Of a stretch of 64,000 bases of DNA, positions 52,517 to 62,430 are shown piece by piece. Source of the stretch: Halomarina ordinaria. GTDB lineage: Archaea; Halobacteriota; Halobacteria; Halobacteriales; Haloarculaceae. The stretch lies in assembly GCF_030553305.1 (NCBI RefSeq), contig NZ_JARRAH010000005.1, positions 1-64,000 of the forward strand, read 5' to 3'. The notes beneath the pieces were generated by a model, which was given only the letters and a program-made list of their open reading frames with translations, was not told the origin of the DNA and searched no databases. Each line of letters starts with the position of its first letter. Position 1 is the first letter of the stretch. Made by a program: the position numbers and the translations under genes.

Positions 52517-54799
52517 TCAACCAGTTGGCCGGGGGTCAGCCGACGGCGACACCTCGGGGAGGCTTGGAATTTCGAGGTCAGCTCGTCGAAGGAACTGCGC
52601 ATTGATGGCAACGATGACCGTACTCAGCGACATCAGCAGTGCGCCCACTGCCGGCGAGAGAAGAATCCCAATTGGAGCTAGAACACCCGCAGCTAGCGGA
52701 ATTGCGAAGACGTTGTAGCCGGCCGCCCACACGATGTTCTCCTGCATCTTCCGGTAGCTCGCCTTGCTCAGCTTCACAAGTCGGACCACGTCCATTGGGT
52801 TGTTCTGGACGAGGATCACGTCGGCCGACTGAACGGCAACATCAGTACCACTTCCGATGGCGATTCCGACGTCGGCTCGCGTCAATGCTGGTGCGTCGTT
52901 CACGCCGTCGCCAACCATCCCGACGAGCTTACCCTGATCTTGGAGCTCCCGGACCTTCGTGTCCTTGTCCTCGGGGAGCACCTCCGCAAATACCGTGTCG
53001 ATACCGAGTTCGTTGGCGACAGCGTTGGCAACGTCCTGAGAGTCTCCAGTCAGCATCGCCACCTCGATACCGAGGTCGTGTAGGGCATCAACGACGAGAT
53101 AGCTCTCGTCGCGAATCACGTCGGCCATTGCGAAGGCAGCGATCAACTCGCCTCCACGGACAAGGTACACGACTGTCTGAGCGTTCTCTCCGGCCTCGTC
53201 AGCGAAGTTCTGGAGATGATCGGGAACTTCACTCTCGAGTTGGGTCAGCAGGTTCGGCCCACCGACGTACACCTCGTTTCCGTCGACGTTCGCTCGAACA
53301 CCTCGACCCTTGATCGCCTCGAAACCGGTCGCGTCAGGGGTAGTGAAGTCTCGCTCCTCGGCTGCCTCGCGGATAGCCCGCGCAATCATATGCTCAGAGT
53401 CGCTCTCAACCCCGGCGGCGAGTGCGAGTGCATCGTCTTCAGCGACGCCGTCGACGGTCGCGATGTCGACAACGCCATGTTCACCCTCGGTGAGCGTCCC
53501 CGTCTTGTCGAAGATGATGGCGTCCAGATTGCGTGCGTCCTCCATCGCGATTCGGTCGCGGACCAGCATTCCGTTGCGAGCCGCCAACGACGTGTTGATG
53601 GCGACGACCAGCGGGATTGCGAGTCCGAGTGCGTGCGGGCAGGCGATGACAAGCACCGTGACGATACGTTCGATGACTGTGGCGTCGAACGACACCGCGA
53701 TGGTCCACGCGATTGCCGTCACTCCTGCCGCTGCCACGGCAACGTAGAACAGCCATCCCGCCGCCCGGTCAGCTAACACCTGCGTCTTGGACTTGCTCTG
53801 TTGGGCCTCATCAACTAAACGCATGATCCCGGCGAGCGTCGTCTCCTCACCTGTCGCGTCGATTCGGACGCGAAGGCTGCCGTCGCTGTTGACGGTCCCA
53901 CCGATGACCTCGTCGCCAGGTTCCTTCGAGACGGGCTTGGATTCGCCGGTGATCATCGCCTCGTTCACGTCGGAGTCGCCTTCCTCAACGATGCCGTCTG
54001 CGGGGACGCTTGCGCCCGGCCGAACGAGCACAAGGTCGCCCTCCAGAAGGTCGCTGACGGGAACCTCCTCGGTGTCACCGTCGTCAGTGATTCGTTCCGC
54101 GGTGTCCGGCATCAGCTTCGCCAGTTCGTCGAGCGCACTGGAGGCACGACGAACCGACCGCATCTCGATCCAGTGGCCCAGCAGCATGATATCAATCAGC
54201 GTGACAAGTTCCCAGAAAAACGCCGACTGCGTCGGGAAGACCACGCTCGCGAGGCTGTAGACGAAGGCGACGGAGATCGCCATCGAGATAAGCGTCATCA
54301 TCCCCGGGGATCGGTCCCGCACCTCCGGGACGGCCATCTGGAGGAACGGTACGCCACCGTAGGCAAACACGATTATCGCGAAGACGGGATTAATCCATTC
54401 GCTGCCGGGAAACGCCGGAACCGAGAACCCGAGCCACATCTGGAGCATCTCGCTGTACAGCAGGACGGGAATCGACAGCAGTGTCGAGATGAAAAAGCGC
54501 CGTCGGAACATCTGCTCGTGGCCTTCGTGCATCCCACCGTGGTCGCCATGGCCGTTATCCTCACCGTGGTCTCCATGGTCGACGTGTGCTCTCCCATGCC
54601 CACCCTCAGAAGTGGTTTCATGGTCAGCATGCCCCGATACTTGTGCTTCTTCTTCGACCAGCTCTTGCTCCACGTGAGGCTGCTCGTAATCTATGTTCTG
54701 GCGAGTTGAACGGCTAGCAGATTGATCCTGTTCCGGCTCTGAAGGGGTCCCATTGCCGCCTCCGTTCTCGTCTTGAGTATGTTCGTCGTGATTTGTCAT
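52517..54799 (-). CDS. copB: CopB-type copper-translocating P1B ATPase
   Basis: This 760-residue protein has a long His/Asp-rich N-terminus ([11 protein letters not shown] and several HGDHG-type runs), eight membrane helices expected for P1B pumps, the ion-path motif CPH ([13 protein letters not shown]), the phosphorylation site DKTGT, the TGES loop (MITGESKPV) and [13 protein letters not shown] marks the P1B-3 (CopB) class, exporting copper, often Cu(II). The usual SEHP is SEHM. It diverges from the second AsnC-TRASH regulator, whose operator candidate lies between them. Confidence 0.92.
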   Translation of the reverse strand: MTNHDEHTQDENGGGNGTPSEPEQDQSASRSTRQNIDYEQPHVEQELVEEEAQVSGHADHETTSEGGHGRAHVDHGDHGEDNGHGDHGGMHEGHEQMFRRRFFISTLLSIPVLLYSEMLQMWLGFSVPAFPGSEWINPVFAIIVFAYGGVPFLQMAVPEVRDRSPGMMTLISMAISVAFVYSLASVVFPTQSAFFWELVTLIDIMLLGHWIEMRSVRRASSALDELAKLMPDTAERITDDGDTEEVPVSDLLEGDLVLVRPGASVPADGIVEEGDSDVNEAMITGESKPVSKEPGDEVIGGTVNSDGSLRVRIDATGEETTLAGIMRLVDEAQQSKSKTQVLADRAAGWLFYVAVAAAGVTAIAWTIAVSFDATVIERIVTVLVIACPHALGLAIPLVVAINTSLAARNGMLVRDRIAMEDARNLDAIIFDKTGTLTEGEHGVVDIATVDGVAEDDALALAAGVESDSEHMIARAIREAAEERDFTTPDATGFEAIKGRGVRANVDGNEVYVGGPNLLTQLESEVPDHLQNFADEAGENAQTVVYLVRGGELIAAFAMADVIRDESYLVVDALHDLGIEVAMLTGDSQDVANAVANELGIDTVFAEVLPEDKDTKVRELQDQGKLVGMVGDGVNDAPALTRADVGIAIGSGTDVAVQSADVILVQNNPMDVVRLVKLSKASYRKMQENIVWAAGYNVFAIPLAAGVLAPIGILLSPAVGALLMSLSTVIVAINAQFLRRADLEIPSLPEVSPSADPRPTG

Positions 54800-54899
54800 T
54801 TGATGTCCCCGTATGGTGGTGCAGTTTCATTTGAAACCGAGCCCGCGGTTCCGGATCTCTGACCTAGCCACACATACGGGATCCATATTCTTGCCACCT

Positions 54900-54920
54900 T
54901 TGCCTAGCAGATATAGGCAA
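54900..54920. promoter_or_regulatory. Inverted repeat TTGCCTA-N7-TAGGCAA between copB and its regulator
   Basis: It has perfect 7-base arms with a 7-base spacer, 101 bp upstream of copB and 65 bp upstream of the AsnC-TRASH regulator start. This is a likely operator for the regulator in a shared divergent promoter region. Confidence 0.6.
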
Positions 54921-54984
54921 GCAGCCAATCGGACCTTCCGAAGTTAGGAAAACCGGTATTTGGATGCGCGATTTAATTATCCCC

Positions 54985-55584
54985 ATGCGTACCTTAGACG
55001 AGACTGACTTCGAAATCCTTCGGCTCCTAACCGAAGATGCACGCCGACCCTACCGTGAAATGGCTGACGCCGTCAATCTCAGCTCACCATCGGTATCTGA
55101 CCGCGTCAGTCGTCTACAGGACATGGGAATTATCCGCCGGTTCACGCTCGACCTCGACCGCTCAAAACTCCGTGGCGGTGTTCCCGTTCTCGTGGAACTC
55201 GCAGTTCAACCCGATATTGTCGAAGACATCCGGGATACCCTTGCACTGGCAGATGGCGTCGAGCACGTGTTCACCGCCTCTGACCCTCGCGTATTCTTCC
55301 AGTCGCGCCTCCCGAACGCAGATGTTCGGACGTTCCTAGTGGACACGTTCGATAAGGGGCAGTGGGAAGCGATTACCGATTACGAGGTCGTCGTTCTCAC
55401 GAGTGCTGACTGGACGCCCCAGATTAGTGGAACTGACCTTGCAGTTACCTGTGCCCAGTGTAGCAACCCCGTGAGTGAGGACGGTCATACGCTCGAACTT
55501 GACGGTAGTCTATACTATCTCTGTTGTCCCTCCTGTCTGGAGCAGTTCCAATCACGGTACGAGCAGTTCAGCGCGAACGCCTGA
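54985..55584 (+). CDS. AsnC/Lrp-family regulator with TRASH domain, copper-responsive candidate
   Basis: This 199-residue protein has an HTH (DETDFEILRLLTEDARRPYREMADAVNLSSPSVSDRVSRLQDMGII), an AsnC-like middle domain, and a C-terminal TRASH domain (CAQCSNPVSEDG, then CCPSC). It has the same architecture as the regulator at 42871-43470 but is clearly diverged. I use the ATG at 54985; an upstream ATG at 54964 is possible. Divergent location from copB and the inverted repeat between them suggest that it activates copB, as the Halobacterium homologue does. Confidence 0.87.
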   Translation: MRTLDETDFEILRLLTEDARRPYREMADAVNLSSPSVSDRVSRLQDMGIIRRFTLDLDRSKLRGGVPVLVELAVQPDIVEDIRDTLALADGVEHVFTASDPRVFFQSRLPNADVRTFLVDTFDKGQWEAITDYEVVVLTSADWTPQISGTDLAVTCAQCSNPVSEDGHTLELDGSLYYLCCPSCLEQFQSRYEQFSANA

Positions 55585-55753
55585 GAGAGTCAGATAATTC
55601 GGTTGTCTTGTAACCCTGGTCTCATGGGAGTAATTGAGCCCGGCGTTCCTACACTGGTCAGTTTGCCGCTTAGTATGAAAAATGACGACGCTACGACTCA
55701 TAGAGACCGAAAGCGAACATAGCGTGTTTAGCCGTCAGACGTCCCCTCCAATA

Positions 55754-56593
55754 TCAGTCGAGAAATTGTTCTAACGCTGCCCGATACGCCTCAGGCCGGT
55801 CCTGCATCACCCAGTGGTAGGCGTTGTTGAGGTACTCTTTCTCCGCATCCGGGAGGTCCGAAGCGAGTCTGTCGGCCCACTCCGTGGAGACGAGGATGTC
55901 GTCACCACCCCATAGTAACAGGGTTGGGACATCGATATCGGAAATCAGGTGAGAGACTTCGAGCGTGTGGTTGCTGTTGGTCGAGACGGCGTTGCGTGCA
56001 AACGCCTGTAGGTCGCGGTCCCGTTCGAGGAAGGGGGCTTTCATCCCCGCAACGAACGTCTCGTCCTCGTCGCCGTAGGTTCCCTCGCCGAAGACGAACT
56101 GGAACTTCTCGTCGACGTCCTCTGCGGTCCACTCGCGAGCCTCATCTGGTTGGCCTTGGCCGTGGATGAACCTCACTGGCCAATTGTCGTAGCAGGCGCT
56201 GTTCGAGAGGACGAGCTTCTCGACGCGTTCCGGGCTGTGGGCCGCCAGCCTGAGGGCCGTACCCCCACCGATGTCGTGGGCGACGATCTGAACCGAGTCG
56301 TAGCCGAGTTCGTCAAGGAAGCCTTCAAGGAGCTCCTCTTGGGTACGAATCGAGCGGTCATATCCTCCTTCGCCGAGGTGGTCTGTGTATCCATACCCAG
56401 CAAGGTCAGGAACCACTGCGTGATTGGCGGCTGTGTACACGTCTCTGAAGAGATACCCCCATGTTGGAATCCCATGGATGAAGAGGGTCACTGAGTCGCC
56501 TGCCCCTTCCTCACGGTAGGCGACGTCGAACTCGTGAAAACTGGTCTCGACCCGGACCGACTCTTGCTCTGTTACCCAGTCTGTGTGGATCAT
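55754..56593 (-). CDS. Alpha/beta hydrolase, haloalkane-dehalogenase-like
   Basis: In this 279-residue protein FIHGIPTWGY gives the HGxPxW oxyanion/halide region, and VAHDIGGGTA contains Asp (D107) at the nucleophile position, as in haloalkane dehalogenases and epoxide hydrolases, not Ser. The acid is in WGGDDILV and the His in AYHWVMQDRP. A cap domain lies near residues 135-205. The ATG is at 56593. Activity could be hydrolysis of halogenated or epoxide substrates; the exact substrate is unknown. Confidence 0.85.
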   Translation of the reverse strand: MIHTDWVTEQESVRVETSFHEFDVAYREEGAGDSVTLFIHGIPTWGYLFRDVYTAANHAVVPDLAGYGYTDHLGEGGYDRSIRTQEELLEGFLDELGYDSVQIVAHDIGGGTALRLAAHSPERVEKLVLSNSACYDNWPVRFIHGQGQPDEAREWTAEDVDEKFQFVFGEGTYGDEDETFVAGMKAPFLERDRDLQAFARNAVSTNSNHTLEVSHLISDIDVPTLLLWGGDDILVSTEWADRLASDLPDAEKEYLNNAYHWVMQDRPEAYRAALEQFLD

Positions 56594-56912
56594 ACGATTC
56601 GGAGTGGTCTACGATAGGTGATAACTATATTTTTTCCAGATGACACGCAACATTTTAACCCGTAGAATCTGTTTGATCGTGGGCGAATGGCGGAGAGGTC
56701 ATATGATCTATAAATTGGCGATAGTCAGTGTTCTCTACACATTCCTACCATCTTTGAATCACTGCCTTCGTTCTGGCAAGAGATTTGGCAACCAGATTCA
56801 CTTCGGTGTGTGCGACGACCCGGGGTCTCTGAAATCGCCACATTCGCCGTGATATGGTGCATCTGGCACGCACCCGGTTCGCGCTATACCACGCCGCAGT
56901 GATTCAGGAGGT
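56594..56912. other. Intergenic region, no gene seen
   Basis: This is a 319-bp divergent spacer between the hydrolase gene and the RecA-like/polymerase cassette. No clear operator, hairpin or RNA gene was recognised. GGAGGT at 56907-56912 abuts the ATG at 56913, too close to be a normal ribosome-binding site. Confidence 0.4.
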
Positions 56913-57608
56913 ATGCGACCCGACCAGACCCACCAGACGGAGGACGTCACGCCCGCGTTGCCAACGCTCCAGTCAGGCATCTCTCTCCTCGAGGCTCCCG
57001 ATGCTTCGCGCCGGCAGACCGCACGCGTCATCCAGGCGCTCGTCGTCGACCACCTCCTGCTCAATCGAGGGCGTATCGAGTGGGTGGACGTCGGCGGGTG
57101 TGCCTCGACGCACCCCCTCGCCAGCCTCGTCCCGAGCGAACGCTCTCTCGAGCGGATTAATGTCGCCCGGGCGTTCACACCACACCAGCACGCCTCGCTC
57201 ATCGACGAACTCGCCGAGCGCGTCACGGCACAGACGACGCTCGTGGTCTGTCCAGCGGTCGACCGCTTCTACCGCGAGAGCGAGTGTCAAGATGATGAAG
57301 GCCAGCGGCTCTTGCTTCGTGCGGTCGCCCAGCTCTCGACGATTGCTCGGACGCACGACGTCCCGGTACTCGTAACCCGGACCACAGCCGACGAATTCGC
57401 GGCGCCAATCGAGCGAGCCGCCAGTGAGTGCCTCAAGTACGAAGAGACACAGTATGGACCTCGATTCACGGGGAACGCGTTCGAGACACTTGTCTATCCC
57501 GTCGGTCGAGGGCAGGTCCAGACGACCCTCGCGTTCTGGCAACAAGTGCTCGCCGATCGTCAGGCACTATACACGCACTCGAACCAAGTCGCACCGGTCG
57601 TGGGGTAA
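56913..57608 (+). CDS. RecA/Rad51-fold protein without Walker A (ImuA/RadB-like position)
   Basis: In this 231-residue protein the region expected to hold Walker A reads LEAPDASRRQTARVI, with no GxxxxGK[ST] loop, but the later order of strands (GRIEWVDVGG, TTLVVCPAVDRFY, VPVLVTRT) is that of a RecA-type ATPase core. It is therefore probably non-catalytic or a scaffolding partner. It is followed 3 bp later by a small gene and then a degenerate polymerase, all in one operon. Bacterial ImuA is a comparable RecA-like partner of mutagenic polymerases, but homology is inferred from layout only. Confidence 0.65.
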   Translation: MRPDQTHQTEDVTPALPTLQSGISLLEAPDASRRQTARVIQALVVDHLLLNRGRIEWVDVGGCASTHPLASLVPSERSLERINVARAFTPHQHASLIDELAERVTAQTTLVVCPAVDRFYRESECQDDEGQRLLLRAVAQLSTIARTHDVPVLVTRTTADEFAAPIERAASECLKYEETQYGPRFTGNAFETLVYPVGRGQVQTTLAFWQQVLADRQALYTHSNQVAPVVG

Positions 57609-57611
57609 CGG

Positions 57612-57890
57612 ATGGGCCGCACCAACCCCACCTTTCGCGATCAGCTCCGGGCGTTCGAAGCCCGCTGGCAGCCCTATCGACGCACACTCCGTCGACGTGA
57701 CCAGCCCCATTTCGATCGGCTCATCGACCAGGCCGCTGCGCACGCCGATGCTGCAGGCGTGGTGAACCAACGGGACCCCTACCAGCCGATTCTCCTCTCG
57801 ATCGCCCTCGAACAGGAACGGCGTCTTACCACTCTGGAGGAGCGGATCGACGACGTCGACCAACCGGAGGACGATGCCGTTCAAAATTGA
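57612..57890 (+). CDS. Small helical protein between the RecA-fold and polymerase genes
   Basis: This 92-residue protein is mostly helical and charged: RDQLRAFEARWQPYRRTLRR, FDRLIDQAAAHADAAGVV, and a tail LSIALEQERRLTTLEERIDD. No catalytic motif is present. It starts 3 bp after the RecA-fold gene and overlaps the polymerase start by 17 bp. It likely joins the two partners or helps one to fold. I recognise no named family with confidence. Confidence 0.65.
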   Translation: MGRTNPTFRDQLRAFEARWQPYRRTLRRRDQPHFDRLIDQAAAHADAAGVVNQRDPYQPILLSIALEQERRLTTLEERIDDVDQPEDDAVQN

Positions 57891-60030
57891 CTACCTCGAC
57901 GAGGGAGTCCTCGAGTGGGAGCTCACCACTGACGGAGCGGTCGCCAAGCACAACCCGCACTTCACCCCGTCGCTGTACGCGAGCACACCTCCTGGGACAT
58001 CTGACGAGACCGCGCTGCTCAAATTAGACGACAGGGTTGAATCCCTACCACAGGTCACCGGAACGCGACTGACGATGAAACGACCAGGGTTCAGATACGG
58101 CGAGCAGCCCGTCCTGCACATCGCCGTCACCGACCTGGAGGCCGTCGAGGAGGTGGCGTGGTTCGTCGCCCGGCAGGGCCCCCCCGGTGACTACCGCCTG
58201 TTCAACGTCGACTTCTCACGGGAATTTCGCTACTGTCTCGAGCGAAATGTGAGCGCTCTCCCTTGTCGGAGGCCGACGACGCTCTCGCTCTCCATCCCCC
58301 AGCGACAGATCGCTGCTGGCGAGCTCGAGTGCCTCACGATCGACGGCGAAGAGTACACCGGCAGCCCACTGGAGCTCCTCACGACCGTCGAAGAGCACGT
58401 CCAGACGGTCGACCCCGACATGCTAGTGGTCAACACCGGGGACGTCGTCCCGACGCTTTTCGACACCGCAGAGGGGTACGACCAGCCGTTCTGCCTCGGA
58501 CGGCGTCCTGGGTATCAACGACTCGCCGGGCGGTCGACATACGAAAGCTATGGGCGGGTTGGTCACTCACCAGCGCGCTACAACATTCCGGGGAGAGTAA
58601 TCCTCGACGAGTCCAACGCCTTCGTCTGGCACGAAGCCGGCCTCGACGGGTGTCTCGACCTCGTCGAACGGTCGGGGAAGCCGCTGCAAGAACTCGGTTG
58701 GGCGTCGATCGGCAACGTCCTGACCGCCATTCAGATCCGCGAGGCGACTCGGCGCAACGTCCTGGTTCAGTGGAAGGCGTGGCGACCGGAACGCTTCAAG
58801 ACGATGCGCCAGCTCCACGCCGCCGACCGTGGGGGGGTGACGCTCTCGCCTGCTGTGGGCCTCCATGCCGACGTTCACGAACTCGATTTTGCCTCCCTGT
58901 ACCCGAACATCATCTGCACGCGCAACCTCTCGCCCGAGACCGTCCGCTGTGACTGCCACCCGGACCGCGTCGACCTGGAGGACCTCGGCTACTCAGTGTG
59001 TGATACCGAGGGTTACCTGCCAGATGTCCTCCAGCCGCTCATTGACGACCGGGCGGCGATTAAGGAACGGATTGCCGAGACAGACGACCCCGCAGAGCGC
59101 GCGACGCTGGAAGGCCGCTCGGCGGCCATCAAGTGGATACTCGTCTCGTGTTTCGGCTATCAGGGGTTCTCGAACGCGAAGTTCGGCCGCATCGAAGTCC
59201 ACGAGGCGATCAACGCCATCGCTCGCGATATCCTGCTGGACGCGAAGACCACACTCGAAACAGCCGGTTGGCGCGTCCTGCACGGGATCGTCGATTCGCT
59301 CTGGGTGACGCCTCGCGTCGACGAGCCACGTCCGCTCGATGCGGTCGCCGCGGAAATTACCGAGCAGTCGGGAATCACTCTCGAGTACGAAGCAGCCTAC
59401 GACTGGCTCATGCTCCTCCCGCAGCGCTCATCCGAAGCAGGGGCACTCACCAAGTACGTCGGAAAGCGGGTGGGTGTCGACCGTGCGGACAATGGGGCGT
59501 TCAAATATCGCGGTATCGAGTGTCGCCAGCGCTCGACACCCCCATTCGTCGCGTCGGTCCAGCGAGACTTCGTCCGGACGCTGGATGCACACCTTGCTCA
59601 CCTCTCAGTCGAGGAGTGGCCGGGCGACGCCTTCGATATCGTCTGCCAGCGGCTCCGGGGACACCTCGGGACACTCGACCGCGGCGCTGTCTCACCTGAG
59701 CAGTTAGTCATCGACCAGCGGACCTCGAAACCCCGCGAGGCATATCAACAGGCGACCCGGGCGGTTGCCGTGCTTGAAAGGGCCGATGACACCGGTCTTC
59801 CAGTGTATCCCGGGCAATCAGTCCAGTATGTCGTCGTCGATGCCTCCCGAACAGGGCGCGAGCGAGTGCGACTCGCCAGTGAGGTCGAGACAGGTGAATA
59901 TGACGTCGAGTTCTACAAGCAACTGCTCGTCAGAGCAGCGGAGAGCGTGCTCACTCCACTAGGCTGGCGAGAACGAGAGATTCAATCGTATCTCGCCACC
60001 TATGAGGACGTATCTCTCAACTCATTCTGA
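57874..60030 (+). CDS. Family B DNA polymerase of the PolB2-like, partly degenerate type
   Basis: In this 718-residue protein motif A is intact (LDFASLYPNIICTR, D338) and motif B is present (KWILVSCFGYQGFSNAKFG, K420 and Y429), but motif C reads HGIVDSLW (470-477) in place of YGDTDS. The first Asp is therefore lost while D474 remains. The N-terminal exonuclease motifs are not recognisable. This matches the PolB2 subgroup of archaeal family B polymerases, regarded in the literature as inactivated or specialised. Its coupling to a RecA-fold protein suggests a role in DNA-damage tolerance. Confidence 0.82.
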   Translation: MPFKIDYLDEGVLEWELTTDGAVAKHNPHFTPSLYASTPPGTSDETALLKLDDRVESLPQVTGTRLTMKRPGFRYGEQPVLHIAVTDLEAVEEVAWFVARQGPPGDYRLFNVDFSREFRYCLERNVSALPCRRPTTLSLSIPQRQIAAGELECLTIDGEEYTGSPLELLTTVEEHVQTVDPDMLVVNTGDVVPTLFDTAEGYDQPFCLGRRPGYQRLAGRSTYESYGRVGHSPARYNIPGRVILDESNAFVWHEAGLDGCLDLVERSGKPLQELGWASIGNVLTAIQIREATRRNVLVQWKAWRPERFKTMRQLHAADRGGVTLSPAVGLHADVHELDFASLYPNIICTRNLSPETVRCDCHPDRVDLEDLGYSVCDTEGYLPDVLQPLIDDRAAIKERIAETDDPAERATLEGRSAAIKWILVSCFGYQGFSNAKFGRIEVHEAINAIARDILLDAKTTLETAGWRVLHGIVDSLWVTPRVDEPRPLDAVAAEITEQSGITLEYEAAYDWLMLLPQRSSEAGALTKYVGKRVGVDRADNGAFKYRGIECRQRSTPPFVASVQRDFVRTLDAHLAHLSVEEWPGDAFDIVCQRLRGHLGTLDRGAVSPEQLVIDQRTSKPREAYQQATRAVAVLERADDTGLPVYPGQSVQYVVVDASRTGRERVRLASEVETGEYDVEFYKQLLVRAAESVLTPLGWREREIQSYLATYEDVSLNSF

Positions 60031-60337
60031 TTTGAACCAACAACCGAGCAAGGCAGAATAGTCCACAATGAGACGCACCGACATCGTTTGACCCGTTGAG
60101 CGGGCCAAGACGAAGTCTCTCAAAACATTAGATGACACATGGGTTCAGCGGGTATGTCGAGTGAGAACGACGCTAACTACATAGAGACCAGTTAACAGTA
60201 ATTCGGTCGTCAGCCAGAGTTGTTGGTTGAGTGGTTTCGTGTGTTAACTAGGCCCAAATAACCTATTATATCGCCTAACAATTTGGGTGGTAGATAATTT
60301 ATCTGCTAACAATACCCCTGGCGCAAGACGACAGAAT
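60031..60337. other. Intergenic region, no gene seen
   Basis: It is a spacer of 307 bases after the polymerase gene. The last 100 bases are AT-rich (CCTATTATATCGCC near 60262) and probably hold the promoter of the PadR-like gene. Confidence 0.4.
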
Positions 60338-60646
60338 ATGGATCTCTTCGAACTTACGGGAATCCAACGTGACCTCCTGTACGTAATCGCCGGTTTTGAC
60401 AAGCCATCAGGTCAGGAGCTTAAAAGCGAACTCGAGGATCAAACAGGGGACGACATCACGCACGGTCGTCTGTATCCGAACCTCGACACGCTCGTCAACT
60501 CGGGATACGTCGAGAAGGGAGAACTCGACCGTCGCACAAACTGGTACAGGCTCGCCGAGAAAGGCCGCCAGGCACTGACGTCTCGCCACGAATGGGAAGA
60601 CTCATACATCGCAGAGGAACCCACTTTGAACCCCAGGGGACAGTGA
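60338..60646 (+). CDS. PadR-like winged-helix regulator
   Basis: This 102-residue protein begins MDLFELTGIQRDLLYVIAG, continues with KSELEDQTGDDITHGRLYPNLDTLVNSGYVEKGELDRRTNWYRLAEKGRQAL, the PadR winged helix, and has a short tail in place of a long dimerisation helix. This compact form is typical of haloarchaeal PadR proteins. I start at the ATG at 60338. It may control the polymerase cassette or be a stress regulator; the target is unknown. Confidence 0.82.
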   Translation: MDLFELTGIQRDLLYVIAGFDKPSGQELKSELEDQTGDDITHGRLYPNLDTLVNSGYVEKGELDRRTNWYRLAEKGRQALTSRHEWEDSYIAEEPTLNPRGQ

Positions 60647-61066
60647 CTGATCGGAGGGGATACTGGCGGCACAAGGCCCTATAGCACTGAAAACGCCCGC
60701 CGACGGAACCACGAGGGGACCTCAGAAGTAGAAACGTACCCTCACCACCTTCCTCCGCTCAGGATGAAATACGACGCATCCACTCAGTAACGTCGAGACG
60801 GTCGCTGCCGACGACCGAGACATCGGTAGGAGCATCCGTTAGAACGCTGCCGACCATGAGGTCGACACAGCAATGGGTACGACACGAGCGGGGGGTTCCC
60901 CCGGCGTCTCCGGCGAGCGACGGCGTCGTCGGTGAATGGGAACGTCAGCCTCGTTTCAGCGAGGGGGTCGAACGTTACCGAGCGCCGATACGGTCACTCA
61001 TATACCTCTCGACGGAGGTCCCGCGGTTGGGCAGTCACTGTCGGCCGCTCTGGACACCACAACTAG
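60647..61066. other. Intergenic region, no gene seen
   Basis: These 420 bases are without a supported gene. Frames on the plus strand exist but have no motif. Segments such as GTCGAGACGGTCGCTGCCGA give protein-like codons for short runs, so a decayed gene is possible. Confidence 0.35.
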
Positions 61067-61432
61067 TCACTCGTCGCCTGCAGCGTTTCTCTCATCGAAC
61101 AAAAATCCGATCACGTTGATTGCACTCTCCATTGCAGCGCTGATCGTCGCATCGTTACACCGAATCGTCTGATTGACTGTCTGGTACTCGATGAATCCCA
61201 TTTCACTGAACATTGGAAGGTGCGTCTTCTGGAGGGCTGTTCGGGTCTGGTCGACCTCTACTCGTGCAGGTGTGGCTGCGGGGGGCTGTTCCCACCGAGC
61301 GATCCGGAACGCGAGATCGTCGAGTGCAATAGGGTTGTGATATTGCTTGAAATATTGGAGCGCGAGCCGACGTCGGTTGTGACTCAGTAACTGGAAGATA
61401 TCATCAACTGATACGTGCCCGTCTCGCTCCAT
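61067..61432 (-). CDS. DUF7344-like winged-helix regulator
   Basis: In this 121-residue protein SVDDIFQLLSHNRRRLALQYFKQYHNPIALDDLAFRIARWE is the DUF7344-type helical start, and VDQTRTALQKTHLPMFSEMGFIEYQTVNQTIRCND the wing. Another, truncated, member lies at 31326-31688. I used the ATG at 61432; one at 61453 is also possible. Such proteins are numerous in haloarchaea, with little functional information. Confidence 0.75.
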   Translation of the reverse strand: MERDGHVSVDDIFQLLSHNRRRLALQYFKQYHNPIALDDLAFRIARWEQPPAATPARVEVDQTRTALQKTHLPMFSEMGFIEYQTVNQTIRCNDATISAAMESAINVIGFLFDERNAAGDE

Positions 61433-61591
61433 ACCTGTGAGTCGGGGTTCCATCCGTACATAACTTCCCTTCGGTGGCAAAGTCTACTACTGTACGGATA
61501 CTTCGTCACAGAAGATTTCTTTTTTTTTACTCGTCGACCTGCCGCCCTTCGCTCGTACTATGGGGTATTTGGGTCCAAGACCCGTGGTCAG

Positions 61592-62248
61592 TCACCGCTC
61601 GCTCGAGCCGAACTCCGGCATGAGGGTATCGGCGATGAGTGCGGAGATACCCCGACGGATGCGCTGGGAGAACGCACTATCACTCACACCGAATTCGGCG
61701 GCGAGATCACCCATGTTGCTACTTCGGGGGACGTCAAAGTACCCCGTCTTATAGGCACTCATGAGTGCCTCGTACTGTTCGTCCGAGAGGCTTCCACTCT
61801 GTTCGGGAAGGGTTGGGTTGTAGAGGCGGCGGAGTGTCAGCGAGATTCCTCTTTCTTCGCACGCCTGACGGAACCGTGTCAGGTCGCCTCGACTCCGAAA
61901 TTGAATGCGAAAGTCCCAGACTCGGGCCGTCCCTTCGGCTGCGAGTAGCTGTGCATCGGTCGCCAGTAGCGCTTGGACGAGGCCGTTCACCTCGGTGCTC
62001 CACTCCACCTCGTACAAAGTACGCGTGTCGGCCCGGGTGAGTTGCGTAACCGATTTCGTGACGGGGTCCGCCCGGAGCGTCTCCTCGATGGCGTCCGTGT
62101 CACCGTCGGAGACCCAGAAGAGTGGGATAATCGCCTCGTGCATTGGGACCAGCCGCTCCAGTTCGATTTCGACGTCCGGAAAGGCGTCGAGAACCCGGCC
62201 GAGCGGAAATTGGTCGGCTGGGATACTGATGTCAACGATAACGATCAT
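61592..62248 (-). CDS. Bat-type HTH-10 transcriptional regulator
   Basis: The N-terminal part of this 218-residue protein is an alpha/beta domain (MIVIVDISIPADQFPLGRVL, RVWDFRIQFRSRGDLTRFRQACEERGI in pieces) and the C-terminus is the bacterio-opsin-activator HTH: LSDEQYEALMSAYKTGYFDVPR, then DLAAEFGVSDSAFSQRIRRGI. This layout is specific to haloarchaea. It probably senses a signal through the N-terminal domain; the target is unknown. Confidence 0.87.
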   Translation of the reverse strand: MIVIVDISIPADQFPLGRVLDAFPDVEIELERLVPMHEAIIPLFWVSDGDTDAIEETLRADPVTKSVTQLTRADTRTLYEVEWSTEVNGLVQALLATDAQLLAAEGTARVWDFRIQFRSRGDLTRFRQACEERGISLTLRRLYNPTLPEQSGSLSDEQYEALMSAYKTGYFDVPRSSNMGDLAAEFGVSDSAFSQRIRRGISALIADTLMPEFGSSER

Positions 62249-62430
62249 GTCACGTTACTCCGTCACCCGTCCGTTAAAGTCGACCGGTGTCATGAATCGC
62301 TTACTCGACAGCGTGCTCACCGTGCTCGTTTACGACGACCCTTGTAGCTGGAGTACCTATCCCCCGGGTATTACGTCCCTTCGAGAGCGAAGGAATCGGT
62401 TATGGATGTACTGGACATTCGTTTGCGTGC

